This document shows positions 17,766-27,112 of a stretch of DNA of 64,000 nt, piece by piece. The notes beneath the pieces were generated by a model. It did not search any database and was not told the DNA's origin. It worked only from the letters and a program-made list of their open reading frames with translations. A program made the translations under genes and the position numbers. The DNA is from Bacteroidota bacterium (GTDB lineage Bacteria; Bacteroidota; Bacteroidia; 2-12-FULL-35-15). Each line of letters opens with the position of its first letter. Position 1 is the first letter of the stretch. The DNA lies in NCBI GenBank assembly GCA_016722565.1, contig JADKIU010000003.1, positions 369,348 through 433,347 of the forward strand, in the 5' to 3' direction.

Positions 17766-18971
17766 ATGAATAAATTAAAGATTGGCGTTTTGCGCGAAGA
17801 AAAAAGTCCACCGGATAAGCGAGTTCCATTAACTCCATTGATCTGTGCTGAATTAATACGTAAATATCCACACCTAGAAATTGTTGTACAACCTAGCAAA
17901 ATTCGTTGTTATGAAGATGCTGAATACACGGCTTTTGGTGTTCCATTGCAAGAAGATTTAAGCGACTGTGAAATTTTGATGGGTGTAAAAGAAGTACCAA
18001 AAGACCGCTTATTGGCGAATAAAAAATATTTTTTCTTTTCACATACCATCAAAAAACAAGCACACAATCAAAAGTTGATGCATACCTTGATTGAGAAGAA
18101 AATTCAGATGATTGATTATGAAACGCTGACCGATAAAAACCACAACCGTATTATTGGATTTGGGCGTTATGCCGGCATTGTGGGTGCTTACAATGGTATT
18201 TTAGGATACGGAAAAAAATACGACCTCTTTCAATTACGTCCTGCCAATATATGCAGAGATAGAGCAGAAATGGAAGAAGAATTAAAACGTGTTAAATTGC
18301 CCAACATTAAAATTGCGTTAACGGGCGGTGGACGTGTAGCCAACGGAGCAATTGAAACATTAAGTGCATTGCGTATCCGAAAAGTAACTCCGGAAGAATT
18401 TATGATGGGATCATTTCGGGAACCGGTTTACTGCCAATTGAATCCACGCGATTATGTGGAACGCAAAGGCGATCACAACTTTGATTTACAAGACTTTTTC
18501 GGCCACCCTGAACATTTTGAATCCACATTCGCGAAATATGCAAAGGTGACGGATATTTATATTTCTGCACATTACTGGGATCCTCGTGCTCCCCGTATGT
18601 TTGAATTATCCGACATGAAAGCACCTGATTTCCACATCAGCGTAATTGCGGATATCACCTGTGATGTTCCGGGCTCTATCCCAACCACTATTCGTGCCTC
18701 CTCGATTGATAAACCTTTTTACGGGTATAATATTCGTGAAGACAAAGAAGATTTGCCATTTAATAAAGATACAGTATGCATTATGGCAGTTGACAATTTA
18801 CCATGTGAATTGCCACGCGATGCCAGCGATGATTTTGGAAAAGATTTGATGGAACGTGTGCTTCCGAGCATTATTGGTGAAGATACGGATGGAATTATTG
18901 AACGAGCAAGTATTTGTAAGGATGGAAAATTGATGAAGGATTTTGAATATCTTTCTGATTATGCTTATTAA
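17766..18971 (+). CDS. NAD(P)-dependent dehydrogenase of the AlaDH/PNT - saccharopine dehydrogenase family
   Basis: 401 aa. The N-terminal AlaDH/PNT-like domain begins KIGVLREEKSPPDKRVPLTP. A Rossmann segment follows at about residue 180 (IKIALTGGGRVANGAIE), and the C-terminal half returns to DITCDVPGSIPTTIR. Members include alanine dehydrogenase and lysine-forming saccharopine dehydrogenase. The ADITCD-x-PGSIP segment and the overall length favour the saccharopine (Lys1-like) side, but substrate residues cannot be settled by eye. A TAnnTTTG box precedes it closely. Confidence 0.75.
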   Translation: MNKLKIGVLREEKSPPDKRVPLTPLICAELIRKYPHLEIVVQPSKIRCYEDAEYTAFGVPLQEDLSDCEILMGVKEVPKDRLLANKKYFFFSHTIKKQAHNQKLMHTLIEKKIQMIDYETLTDKNHNRIIGFGRYAGIVGAYNGILGYGKKYDLFQLRPANICRDRAEMEEELKRVKLPNIKIALTGGGRVANGAIETLSALRIRKVTPEEFMMGSFREPVYCQLNPRDYVERKGDHNFDLQDFFGHPEHFESTFAKYAKVTDIYISAHYWDPRAPRMFELSDMKAPDFHISVIADITCDVPGSIPTTIRASSIDKPFYGYNIREDKEDLPFNKDTVCIMAVDNLPCELPRDASDDFGKDLMERVLPSIIGEDTDGIIERASICKDGKLMKDFEYLSDYAY

Positions 18972-18987
18972 TATATTTGACAAAAAA

Positions 18988-19470
18988 ATGAAAAAGGCGC
19001 TCCTTGCCATTCTATTAGGTATAGTATTATTGACTATAGGATATTGGATAGGTTATATGAAATCTTTTGCAGAGGGAGTAGCAAATGATCTTAATAAAAA
19101 AAAAGCCAATATTGAGTGGATGCAGCCTTCTGCAACTGCAGAGCAATTTGATTCATTTTTTGAAAAATTCATTTCCGATAGCACCTTTCAACTTTCAAGA
19201 ATTAAGTTCCCTTTGACTTCTACAACTTTAGTAAACGGAGATGAATATCTAACTGAAAAATTACAAATCTCTGACTGGAAGTATACGCCACTCTATAGCA
19301 ATGATACTTATACATCTCAGATTTATGATAATTTTCAAATGAAATTGAGAAATTCCGATGAAAGAATGTTTTGCTGGAAAGGAATTGAAAATGGTATTTG
19401 TATTCAATACATGTTCAAATGTATCTGCGAAAGATGGTTCTTAATTGAGTACAATGATTTTTCTACTTAA
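18988..19470 (+). CDS. small membrane-anchored protein of unknown function
   Basis: The open frame begins at 18943 inside the previous gene, but the ATG at 18988 (MKKALLAILLGIVLLTIGYW) lies 17 bases after that gene's stop and gives a clean N-terminal TM or signal anchor, so it is preferred. The remaining about 130 residues are soluble and probably face the periplasm. They are rich in aromatic residues, with a cysteine pair near the end (CKCICERW). I do not recognise the family. Confidence 0.6.
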   Translation: MKKALLAILLGIVLLTIGYWIGYMKSFAEGVANDLNKKKANIEWMQPSATAEQFDSFFEKFISDSTFQLSRIKFPLTSTTLVNGDEYLTEKLQISDWKYTPLYSNDTYTSQIYDNFQMKLRNSDERMFCWKGIENGICIQYMFKCICERWFLIEYNDFST

Positions 19471-19476
19471 AGTTCT

Positions 19477-20757
19477 CTAAACTTTCCTTTTAAATCTATT
19501 TACAATTAAGGAAACACCCATTGTAAATACAAAGAATACGATTAGTTTGACTGAACCGACAGCAATATCTGCTAAGCCTCCTCCTCTTAAAAACAATTCA
19601 TAGAATCCATTGAGTGCCCAGTTGAGTGGCGACACCACGCTGATGTTGCGCATCAACTCCGGCATCACATATGTTGGCACCCAAACTCCGCCAATTGCTG
19701 AAAGCAATAGAATTGTTAATGAACCCATAATTGCTCCTTGTTGTTCTGTTTTAGCAATGGTTCCCATCATCACACCAAATCCTGTTGCGGCCAATGCAGT
19801 GGAAAGTGAAAGGAATACAATGGCGGCAGTGCTATTCCCTATGATTAATGTTGGCAAACCTAACATCGGTAAAAACACCAATCCAACAGAAAGCATCAAT
19901 ACAAACTGAATCAAACACACTAAAATATAAACAGAAATTTTTCCACCTAAGAAGATGAGATAGGAAGTAGGAACCGTTTGTAAACGCAGCACACTTCCAT
20001 CATTTTTTTCTTTCACCATGCTTCCCGCCAATGGAAGTACAATAAAAAACATTGCAAAAATGGCCCAGGCCGGAACGTTGTGCTGAACGGCATTGGGAAC
20101 AATTTCGCCAATCTGTTTGGATGCATATACTTCTTTATACTTGATAATTTGCGATTGCGAAAATGCATTTTTAGGCGCATTGTTTTTATCGGGAATCAGT
20201 TCAGAAATCTGCTCCGAAAAAGTTTGGAACATAATTTTTGTTTTGATCTCCGAAATAAATTCACGCAAGCTACTGGTGACAGCTGTTAAAAATGATTTCT
20301 TAGTAATGGGATCAATATAAATTTTAATTTCTATCGAATCGGAAATAGGCGTTGAAGTATCGGATGTTCCGAGTGTTTGTTGTACCAACGTTTTAACGTT
20401 GTTTCGAATGGCTTGTGTTGCACCTTTTGGAACAACAATGCCCACTAAAAATTTCCCATCAGAAACCGCTTTCTCTAATTGTTCGGCAGTGGCCGGTACT
20501 CCATCAATGGTATTATTAAATGTGCACATCCCCGAATTACGCAATCCTTGTTCGATTGAAACACCTAATGTGTCTTTGTCTTCATCCACAAAAAGAATTG
20601 GGATACCCCTTTCATTCAAACTTTTAAAAGCAGAATCCTGAATGAGTGTCATCACAAAAATGAGAATCATCGGCATAATAAAAAGCACAGCAAGCCCCAC
20701 TCTATCTCGCAATAGAATCAATGCTTCTTTTTTTATGGCAGCTAATAATTTAATCAT
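19477..20757 (-). CDS. ABC-2 type transporter permease
   Basis: 426 aa with one N-terminal TM (VGLAVLFIMPMILIFVMTLI), a large extracytoplasmic domain (about residues 45-220) and five C-terminal TMs. That is the layout of ABC-2 permeases such as YhhJ/YbhR. It pairs with the ATPase encoded just upstream (20830-21585). Substrate unknown; drugs, lipids or pigment-related compounds are possible. Between the two genes sits a hairpin repeat, so the operon is interrupted by a palindromic insertion. Confidence 0.88.
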   Translation of the reverse strand: MIKLLAAIKKEALILLRDRVGLAVLFIMPMILIFVMTLIQDSAFKSLNERGIPILFVDEDKDTLGVSIEQGLRNSGMCTFNNTIDGVPATAEQLEKAVSDGKFLVGIVVPKGATQAIRNNVKTLVQQTLGTSDTSTPISDSIEIKIYIDPITKKSFLTAVTSSLREFISEIKTKIMFQTFSEQISELIPDKNNAPKNAFSQSQIIKYKEVYASKQIGEIVPNAVQHNVPAWAIFAMFFIVLPLAGSMVKEKNDGSVLRLQTVPTSYLIFLGGKISVYILVCLIQFVLMLSVGLVFLPMLGLPTLIIGNSTAAIVFLSLSTALAATGFGVMMGTIAKTEQQGAIMGSLTILLLSAIGGVWVPTYVMPELMRNISVVSPLNWALNGFYELFLRGGGLADIAVGSVKLIVFFVFTMGVSLIVNRFKRKV

Positions 20758-20773
20758 TCTTCTAGTTCCCTTG

Positions 20774-20825
20774 TTCTCGACTAAGCTCGAACTGAAGAGT
20801 ATGTCAGTTCGAGCGGAGTCGAGAA
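20774..20825. repeat. hairpin repeat, family B relative, inside ABC operon
   Basis: Arms 20774-20795 and 20804-20825 pair at 20 of 22 positions (TTCTCGACT..GCTCGAACTGA) around an 8-nt loop. The TTCTCGA and CTCGAACTGA elements are shared with the large repeat arrays at 53496 and 54228. It lies in the gap between the ATPase stop and the permease start, with only a few bases to spare on either side. Confidence 0.75.
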
Positions 20826-20829
20826 GTCT

Positions 20830-21585
20830 TTAATCACCCAACGTCCGTTTCGTCAACTGCAAAAACACATCTTCCAAATTCCGGCATCCTGTATTTGCTG
20901 CAATCAATTCTTTCGGACTTCCTTCTATTATAATTTTTCCATAATCGATAATCGCAACACGTGAACAAAAATGTTCTGCCTCTTCCATGTGATGAGAAGT
21001 ATAAATGATCGTCATCCCAGACGTATTCAATCCTTTTAAATGATTGACAATCACATTTCTGGATTGCACATCCACCCCAACGGTAGGTTCATCCAAAAAC
21101 AAAATTTTAGGGTCGTGCAAAATACCGGCAATCAAATTCACCCTTCGTTTCATACCACCGGAATAGGTAGACAATCGTTTGTTTGCAGCATCGGTTAAGC
21201 TAAAATGGTCCAGCCAGTTTTCAATTTTATCTTTTAGGGACTTCCCGCTTAACCCATACATATGCCCATAAAAACTCAAGTTTTCGCGGGCAGTAAGCAT
21301 TGGATAAAGGGCAATATCCTGAGGAACGACACCAATAATTTGTTTGATGTCATCCATATCTTTACGGATCGCTTTTCCATCAATAAGTATATTGCCATTC
21401 GTTGGAGGAAATAAACCACAAAGAATCGAAATGGTAGTTGTTTTTCCAGCCCCATTGGGTCCTAACAGACCAAACACTTCCCCTTCATGGATGGCCAATG
21501 AAATACCATTCACAGCAGGGCGATCAGCCCCCTGAAAGGTTTTGCTAAGGGATTCAATTTTAATTATGGGTGCAACGGACGTCAT
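20830..21585 (-). CDS. ABC transporter ATP-binding protein
   Basis: ATPase partner of the ABC-2 permease. Walker A GPNGAGKTT, Q-loop GVVPQDIALYP, signature YSGGMKRRV, Walker B ILFLDEPTVGVD and the H-loop YTSHHMEEAE are all present. A TTG at 21603 extends the frame slightly, but the ATG at 21585 (MTSVAPIIKIESLSKTF) is the natural start. Typical of the CcmA/DrrA-like exporter family. Upstream is a divergent FAD oxidoreductase gene. Confidence 0.93.
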   Translation of the reverse strand: MTSVAPIIKIESLSKTFQGADRPAVNGISLAIHEGEVFGLLGPNGAGKTTTISILCGLFPPTNGNILIDGKAIRKDMDDIKQIIGVVPQDIALYPMLTARENLSFYGHMYGLSGKSLKDKIENWLDHFSLTDAANKRLSTYSGGMKRRVNLIAGILHDPKILFLDEPTVGVDVQSRNVIVNHLKGLNTSGMTIIYTSHHMEEAEHFCSRVAIIDYGKIIIEGSPKELIAANTGCRNLEDVFLQLTKRTLGD

Positions 21586-21670
21586 GGGTGGCAAATTTAG
21601 CAAAAATTAAGACAGTGGTCATCCTGATAAAATTCATGTTTTAATCCCTCCTATTTCTTCAAATATTGGC

Positions 21671-21678
21671 TACATTTG
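21671..21678 (+). promoter_or_regulatory. candidate -7 box for FAD oxidoreductase gene
   Basis: TACATTTG matches TAnnTTTG. It lies 57 bases upstream of the ATG in the divergent spacer with the ABC genes. No TTTG at the -33 position. Confidence 0.4.
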
Positions 21679-21734
21679 TTGCAGAATTTCAACGAAAATG
21701 AACAATTTAAAACATCAATTGTTTTAGTTCAAAA

Positions 21735-23009
21735 ATGATGCATATGAATACTGAAAAAACAGATGTATTGGTTATTGGAGCTGGTCCTGCGGGATGTATA
21801 GCAGCTTCTATTGTCCACAAAAACGGATTAAGCGTTCGTGTAGTAGAAAAAGTAAAATTTCCACGCTTTGTGATTGGCGAAAGCTTATTGCCACGTGTAA
21901 TGGATCACTTGGATGAAACCGGATTATTGGAAGATGTAAAGAAAGCAGGCTTTCAAGAGAAATTCGGAGCAAAATTTTTATTGGGTGACAAAGTATGCGA
22001 TTTTAATTTCGCAGACCAATTCAGCAAAGGATGGACTTGGACATGGCAAGTACAACGTGCTAAATTTGATAAAGTTTTAGCGGAAGGCGTTGCAAAAAAG
22101 GGAATTCCCGTTGAATTTGAGATGGGAGTTACAGCAATTCAGTTTAACGAAGATGAATCATCGGTAACAACGGTAGTTGATGCCAATGGAAATGAAAAGA
22201 AAATAGAAGCGCGTTATATCATCGACTGTAGTGGTTATGGTCGTGTTATTCCAAATTTGTTAGGACTAAACAAGCAATCCAGTTTCGACCCACGCAAAAC
22301 ACACTTCACGCATTTTAAAGATCCGAAGCGTCATGAAGGTGCTGAAGGAAATAGAATCACCGTTGTTATCCATGAACAAGAAGTTTGGATATGGATAATT
22401 CCTTTTTCAACAGGAGAAACCTCTGTTGGATATGTTGCGAATCCGGAATTTTTCAAAGATTATCCGGAAGATGCATCAGAAAGAATGAGAGCCCTGGTGA
22501 ATGCAAACCCAATTTTGAAAGAGCGTTTTAGCGGTCAGGAAATGGTTTTATCACCAAGAACGATTGATGGATATGCCATTACTTCCACCAAATTTTATGA
22601 TAAAGGATATGTAACTGCAGGAAATGCAACCGAGTTTTTGGATCCAGTGTTTTCTTCAGGAGTAACGTTTGCGATGGAATCAGGTTCTACAGCTGCAAAA
22701 GTCGTTTCCAGAAAATTAAAAGGAGAAAAGGTAGACTTCCAAACGGAATATGTTGACCATATGATGCAGGGAATTGATACATTCAGAACCTATGTAAAAA
22801 GTTGGTACAATGGTGATTTACACCAGATCTTCTTCACCAAAGAACCGGATCCGGGAATCAAAAAACAAATTTGTTCGGTATTAGCAGGATATGTTTGGGA
22901 TATGGAAAATCCATTCGTAAAAAAGCATGAGCGTGCGGTTAGCACACTTGCAAAAATTATCAGAATGCAAAAAGCCTCTGCTGCTGAAGAAGCTGCAAAA
23001 GGGAATTAA
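21735..23009 (+). CDS. flavin-dependent halogenase-like / FAD oxidoreductase
   Basis: 424 aa. An FAD-binding GxGxxG (VLVIGAGPAGCIAA) lies at the N-terminus, then KFPRFVIGESLLPRVMDHLD, which corresponds to the GES/GEA-T-x-P segment of tryptophan-halogenase-like enzymes. At about residue 215 comes WIWIIP, which fits the WxWxIP motif used to recognise flavin-dependent halogenases. The C-terminal FAD motif is AGNATEFLDPVFSSGV. Halogenase-like proteins also include non-halogenating monooxygenases and reductases, so activity is uncertain. It is followed by a terminator and then two CrtI-like oxidoreductases, suggesting pigment or lipid modification. The start is ambiguous among nearby ATGs (21735, 21738, 21744). 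Confidence 0.8.
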   Translation: MMHMNTEKTDVLVIGAGPAGCIAASIVHKNGLSVRVVEKVKFPRFVIGESLLPRVMDHLDETGLLEDVKKAGFQEKFGAKFLLGDKVCDFNFADQFSKGWTWTWQVQRAKFDKVLAEGVAKKGIPVEFEMGVTAIQFNEDESSVTTVVDANGNEKKIEARYIIDCSGYGRVIPNLLGLNKQSSFDPRKTHFTHFKDPKRHEGAEGNRITVVIHEQEVWIWIIPFSTGETSVGYVANPEFFKDYPEDASERMRALVNANPILKERFSGQEMVLSPRTIDGYAITSTKFYDKGYVTAGNATEFLDPVFSSGVTFAMESGSTAAKVVSRKLKGEKVDFQTEYVDHMMQGIDTFRTYVKSWYNGDLHQIFFTKEPDPGIKKQICSVLAGYVWDMENPFVKKHERAVSTLAKIIRMQKASAAEEAAKGN

Positions 23010-23028
23010 TTACCAAACAACTTAGTAT

Positions 23029-23064
23029 AAAAAAAGGAGATGATAAATACACATCTCCTTTTTT
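23029..23064 (+). terminator. intrinsic terminator
   Basis: AAAAAAAGGAGATG pairs with CATCTCCTTTTTT across a 9-nt loop, followed by a T-rich run, just after the halogenase-like gene. The A-run on the 5' side makes it potentially bidirectional. Confidence 0.8.
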
Positions 23065-23094
23065 GTTTTTATATTTAGGCATTATAAAACTACC

Positions 23095-24627
23095 ATGAAA
23101 ATCAATATCATCGGAGGAGGCGTTTCGGGTTTAACTGCAGGCATTTACTTGCAGATGAACGGCTTTGAAACGCATATCTTCGAAAAACACTCTATCCCGG
23201 GTGGGCTCTGCACCAGCTGGAAAAAAGGGGAATACACCTTTGATAGTTGTGCACATTGGATATTGGGTTCGGATACTGGTTCTTCCTTTTATAAAATTTG
23301 GTCGGAGATACTGGACATGAAAAAAATCGAATTTCATAACCATGATATTCGTGTGGAAGTGGGAACAAAAGATCACGCCAATAAATACGGGAAAAAAAAC
23401 TTTAAGCTATATACCAATCTGACGGTTTTAGAAAACTACATGATTGATTTGGCTCCGGAAGATACCGAGGAAATAAAAAAATTCATCAAACCGATGCGCA
23501 TCATGCAAAAGTTTGACCTACCTCCCATCATGGATGATTTGCCGTTCTTTCCGGCCATTGTTCGAAGTATAAAAATGACGAAGTATCTGGAATTTTTATA
23601 CTGGTTTTTAAAAATTAAAAATTACACCAATTATACGTACGCTAAAAAATTTAAGAATCCATTCCTGCGCGAAAGCTTTGAATTGCTGTATGATGGTGAA
23701 GAAGTAAACATGATGGTATTAACAATGCCATTATCTGTATTCGATAAAAAAAGTGCTGGCTATCCGATTGGTGGCTCAATGGAATTTGCAAAAAAAATTG
23801 AGCAAACCTATATTAAATTAGGCGGCACCATGCATTATAAAACACCGGTTAAAAAAATCATTACAGAAGATGGTGTTGCAAAAGGATTGTTGGTGAGAAA
23901 CGATGTGAAACACTTTTCAGACATTACCCTTTCTGCTGCAGATTGGAACTTTACAGCATTTGAGGCATTAGATGGAAAGTTTGTAGACCAACACATGTTG
24001 GATGTACGTGATTTAAAAAAGTTTGAAGTGTTTTATTCCGTCATGCAATTCTCCTTTGGGATAAACAAGGATTTGAGTGAATGGCCGCATTTTTTTCGCG
24101 TTCCATTGGACAAACCACTTATGTCTCCGGATGGTTCGGAATATCCGCGATTTGAAGTACATATTTATAACTACGACAACACACTTGCTCCAAAAGGGAA
24201 AACATCGGTAACGGTAAGTTATTATACAACTAACCGAGAATTTTGGATTGATGCTCGAAAAAATGATCGTCCAAAATACCGTCAAGCAAAAGAAGAATTT
24301 ACAGAAAAAATTATCGACCTTTTAGATCAAACCTTAGGCGGAATAAAAAACAATATTGAAGTGATTGATGTTGCTACCCCGGCTACATTCCAACGCTACA
24401 CAGGAAATTGGAAAGGCAGTACACAAGGCTGGTTGCCCGGCAAAAATTTATTAGCCAAATCTCCTGTTGGATTTAAATTTCCAGGATTAAAAAACTTTTA
24501 CTATTCCAGCCATTGGAATCAACCCGGAGGTGGATTACCAATCGCAATAAAAACAGGCAGAGATGTTGCAAAAGAAATTTGCAAAGAGTACAAAGTGAAG
24601 TTTAAGACTATTCCTCAAACGAAATAG
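23095..24627 (+). CDS. CrtI-like NAD(P)/FAD-dependent oxidoreductase
   Basis: 510 aa of the phytoene desaturase / carotene isomerase superfamily. The N-terminal dinucleotide motif is INIIGGGVSGLTAGIYLQ, followed by HSIPGGLCTSW, the usual PGG that contacts FAD. The C-terminal FAD segment is NFYYSSHWNQPGGGLPIAIKTG. A middle stretch, SAGYPIGGSMEFAKKI, matches the P-x-GG-M substrate-domain motif. The enzyme presumably acts on a polyene or other long unsaturated chain. It is near but not identical in type to the following oxidoreductase. No phytoene synthase or cyclase is visible in the window, so a carotenoid role is unproven. Confidence 0.82.
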   Translation: MKINIIGGGVSGLTAGIYLQMNGFETHIFEKHSIPGGLCTSWKKGEYTFDSCAHWILGSDTGSSFYKIWSEILDMKKIEFHNHDIRVEVGTKDHANKYGKKNFKLYTNLTVLENYMIDLAPEDTEEIKKFIKPMRIMQKFDLPPIMDDLPFFPAIVRSIKMTKYLEFLYWFLKIKNYTNYTYAKKFKNPFLRESFELLYDGEEVNMMVLTMPLSVFDKKSAGYPIGGSMEFAKKIEQTYIKLGGTMHYKTPVKKIITEDGVAKGLLVRNDVKHFSDITLSAADWNFTAFEALDGKFVDQHMLDVRDLKKFEVFYSVMQFSFGINKDLSEWPHFFRVPLDKPLMSPDGSEYPRFEVHIYNYDNTLAPKGKTSVTVSYYTTNREFWIDARKNDRPKYRQAKEEFTEKIIDLLDQTLGGIKNNIEVIDVATPATFQRYTGNWKGSTQGWLPGKNLLAKSPVGFKFPGLKNFYYSSHWNQPGGGLPIAIKTGRDVAKEICKEYKVKFKTIPQTK

Positions 24628-24729
24628 TTATTTCCTCTTGGACGTTTACAAAATTTAACCACAAATACATTTTTCATTAAATCAGGCCTACGTTATGAGT
24701 TCATAAAAAATCTGCTTGAAAGGATTCTT

Positions 24730-24763
24730 TTTGTCCGTTTAGCCATAAATACGACTATCTTAG
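24730..24763 (+). promoter_or_regulatory. candidate promoter (-33 TTTG, -7 TATCTTAG)
   Basis: TTTG at 24730 and TATCTTAG at 24756-24763 are separated by 22 bases, one more than the usual 19-21. The ATG of the next gene follows 17 bases after the -7 box, so the leader would be very short. Confidence 0.4.
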
Positions 24764-24780
24764 TTCTGCGATAAGCAAAC

Positions 24781-26373
24781 ATGAAAAATCTATACTCCTC
24801 CGATTTAACAAAATCTACTTACGATGCCATTATTATTGGATCTGGAGTTGGAGGGTTAACCACTGCAGTATTTCTCGCAAAAGCCGGAAAAAAGGTATTG
24901 GTGCTTGAAAAGCATTATGTCCCTGGCGGATTTACACATACTTTCAAACGTAAAAAATTTGAATGGGATGTTGGTGTTCATTATGTTGGACAAGTAAATC
25001 TGAAAAATAATCTCATGCGCAAAACATTTGATTACATCTCTGATGGAAAATTAAAATGGGCGGACATGGGAGATATTTATGATCAAACCATAATAGAAGG
25101 TACAACCTACAATTTTAGAAAAGGAAGAGAAAATCAAATCAATCAAATGATTGAATATTTTCCAGATGATGAAAAAGCGATTCGTACCTATTATGACTTA
25201 GTGCAAGAAATCGGAGCGAATTACACCCCTTTTTTTTCGGAGCGAACGATGCCATTGTGGCTGAGCAAAACAGTGGGATATTTTATGCGGAGAAAGTTTT
25301 ATAAATACTCGCAAAAAACAACTTATGAAATCTTGCGAAGCATCACCTCCAACGAAAAACTGATTGCTGTATTATGCGCACAATGTGGCAACTATGGATT
25401 ATCACCAAAAGAAAGCAGCTTTGCTATCCATGGTATGATTGTCGAACATTTTATTGAAGGTGGAAACTATCCCATTGGTGGCGCTTCCAGCATTCACAAA
25501 AGCTTAATTGATGTTATTGAAGCAAACAACGGTATTGTTGCCATAAAAGCAGATGTAAAAAAAATCATCATCGAAAAAAACAAAGCAATTGGCGTTGAAA
25601 TGATGAATGGCGATCAATTGTATGCCTCAACCATTGTCAGCAATGCAGGTGCACACAATACGTTTAACAAACTCATTTCGAAAAACATTCAAAAAGACGA
25701 AAACAGCATCGCACTAAATAAAATCAAGCCTTCCGTTTCGCATGTCTGCATCTATGTTGGTTTAAATGCGAGTGATGAAGAATTGAAATTACCCAAATAC
25801 AACATCTGGCTGTTCGACAATTATAAAATTGACCAACTGCAGGAACATCATTTAAAAACTAAAAACAGTAGTTCGCCAATTTCCTACATTTCATTCCCTT
25901 CCGCAAAAGACCCCGATTGGCAAAAGAATCACCCGGGAACATCCACGATACAAGTATTGGGATCCTTCCCGTTTGAATGGATGCAAGAATGGGAAAATGG
26001 AAAATGGCAAAAGCGTGGTGAGGATTACGAAAAAAGAAAGGAAGAAATAAAAAAAGTTCTATTGGACAAGCTACTACAAACATTACCACATATCAAAGAT
26101 AACATTGAACTTTGTGAACTGTCTACTCCACTATCCACCAAACATTTTACCAATTATGATCAGGGAGAAATTTATGGATTAGAACATACTCCTGCCCGGT
26201 TCAATCTTATGCAATTACGACCACGAACAAATTACAAAAATCTTTATTTAACAGGGCAAGACATTGTTTGTGTTGGAGTTGGTGCGGCAATGTTCTCAGG
26301 TCTCATCACATCCATTGCCATCTTAAAAAGAAATTTATTGTGGAAAGTAATCCGATACAAAGTAGCGGATTAA
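24781..26373 (+). CDS. retinol saturase/CrtI-like FAD-dependent oxidoreductase
   Basis: 530 aa. The N-terminal GSGVGGLTTAVFLAKAGKKV is the FAD Rossmann motif, followed by EKHYVPGGFTHTFKRKKFEWDVGVHY, closely resembling all-trans-retinol 13,14-reductase (RetSat). GNYPIGGASSIHKSLI corresponds to the P-x-GG motif, and the C-terminus has NLYLTGQDIVCVGVGAAM. It probably saturates or isomerises a polyene. It ends 4 bases inside the convergent neighbour (26370-27107). With 21735 and 23095 it forms a rightward set of three flavoproteins. Confidence 0.83.
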   Translation: MKNLYSSDLTKSTYDAIIIGSGVGGLTTAVFLAKAGKKVLVLEKHYVPGGFTHTFKRKKFEWDVGVHYVGQVNLKNNLMRKTFDYISDGKLKWADMGDIYDQTIIEGTTYNFRKGRENQINQMIEYFPDDEKAIRTYYDLVQEIGANYTPFFSERTMPLWLSKTVGYFMRRKFYKYSQKTTYEILRSITSNEKLIAVLCAQCGNYGLSPKESSFAIHGMIVEHFIEGGNYPIGGASSIHKSLIDVIEANNGIVAIKADVKKIIIEKNKAIGVEMMNGDQLYASTIVSNAGAHNTFNKLISKNIQKDENSIALNKIKPSVSHVCIYVGLNASDEELKLPKYNIWLFDNYKIDQLQEHHLKTKNSSSPISYISFPSAKDPDWQKNHPGTSTIQVLGSFPFEWMQEWENGKWQKRGEDYEKRKEEIKKVLLDKLLQTLPHIKDNIELCELSTPLSTKHFTNYDQGEIYGLEHTPARFNLMQLRPRTNYKNLYLTGQDIVCVGVGAAMFSGLITSIAILKRNLLWKVIRYKVAD

Positions 26374-27107
26374 AAGGCAAGGAATCCGATTCCTATATGG
26401 AAGTTAATAATCTGATGATTCATAAGTCGCAATCCACCATGTGTTTCAAACATTGATTTTGTGGAGTACATGGATTGTGTATTCCCAAAACCTTCAGAAG
26501 GAGCGAGCATAAATTTAATTCCACGGTCAATTACGATTTTATCCGCAACAATTCGTTGTCTCCCAAAGGAAAATCCTACTCCAAATTTCTCAAACGAAAT
26601 TTTTCCTGAGCCTTGAGTTACGGTTGTTCTACCTGTAGGCGAATTGGAATCCTGTATACTCCAATGATTGGGATCATAAGCAACGGTATTTGAAAACATC
26701 ATTGCTTCCCATTTTACATAAGGACCATACGGTGCAAAATTTGCTCTTTTGAATAACTTTATTCCAACCCCAAACCCCATTGAAGTTAATACCGCAGGTT
26801 TCTTTTTATCACCATCATACCTTACATATAAAACATCTGTGTAATCAACTCCAGTTCTTGCATACTGAATCATCAAACAAATCGCTTTTCTTCGATGATG
26901 GACGTATTCAAGATTTAAACCATGAGAAGAACTTATTCCTACTGGTTCAAACTCCCCATTATTTGTAGCTCGTGCAGTTGGTCCTGAAAATGCTGGAAAA
27001 AACTTAACAGAATAAGAAACGATTCCGCGTTTTCCTATATATCCGGGAACTTGGGCGAAGGAACAGGTAAAAATAAAAAGAAAAAAAACAATACTTAATT
27101 TCTTCAT
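26370..27107 (-). CDS. secreted protein of a tandem triplicate family (GKR..GIGFLAF), copy 3
   Basis: 245 aa with a signal peptide ending at SFAQ, then VPGYIGKRGIVSYS. The end is NFHIGIGFLAF. The two genes upstream have the same bookends (A/G-Q-x-P/A-G-Y-x-GKR and x-I/L-GIGFLAF), and internally share an LNLEYVHHRRKAIC-like segment and GFSFGRQRIV..K.V.D.GI. The alternating beta pattern and final aromatic residue suggest a small outer-membrane barrel. Function unknown; I do not recognise a named family. Confidence 0.75.
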   Translation of the reverse strand: MKKLSIVFFLFIFTCSFAQVPGYIGKRGIVSYSVKFFPAFSGPTARATNNGEFEPVGISSSHGLNLEYVHHRRKAICLMIQYARTGVDYTDVLYVRYDGDKKKPAVLTSMGFGVGIKLFKRANFAPYGPYVKWEAMMFSNTVAYDPNHWSIQDSNSPTGRTTVTQGSGKISFEKFGVGFSFGRQRIVADKIVIDRGIKFMLAPSEGFGNTQSMYSTKSMFETHGGLRLMNHQIINFHIGIGFLAF

Positions 27108-27112
27108 CCGTA

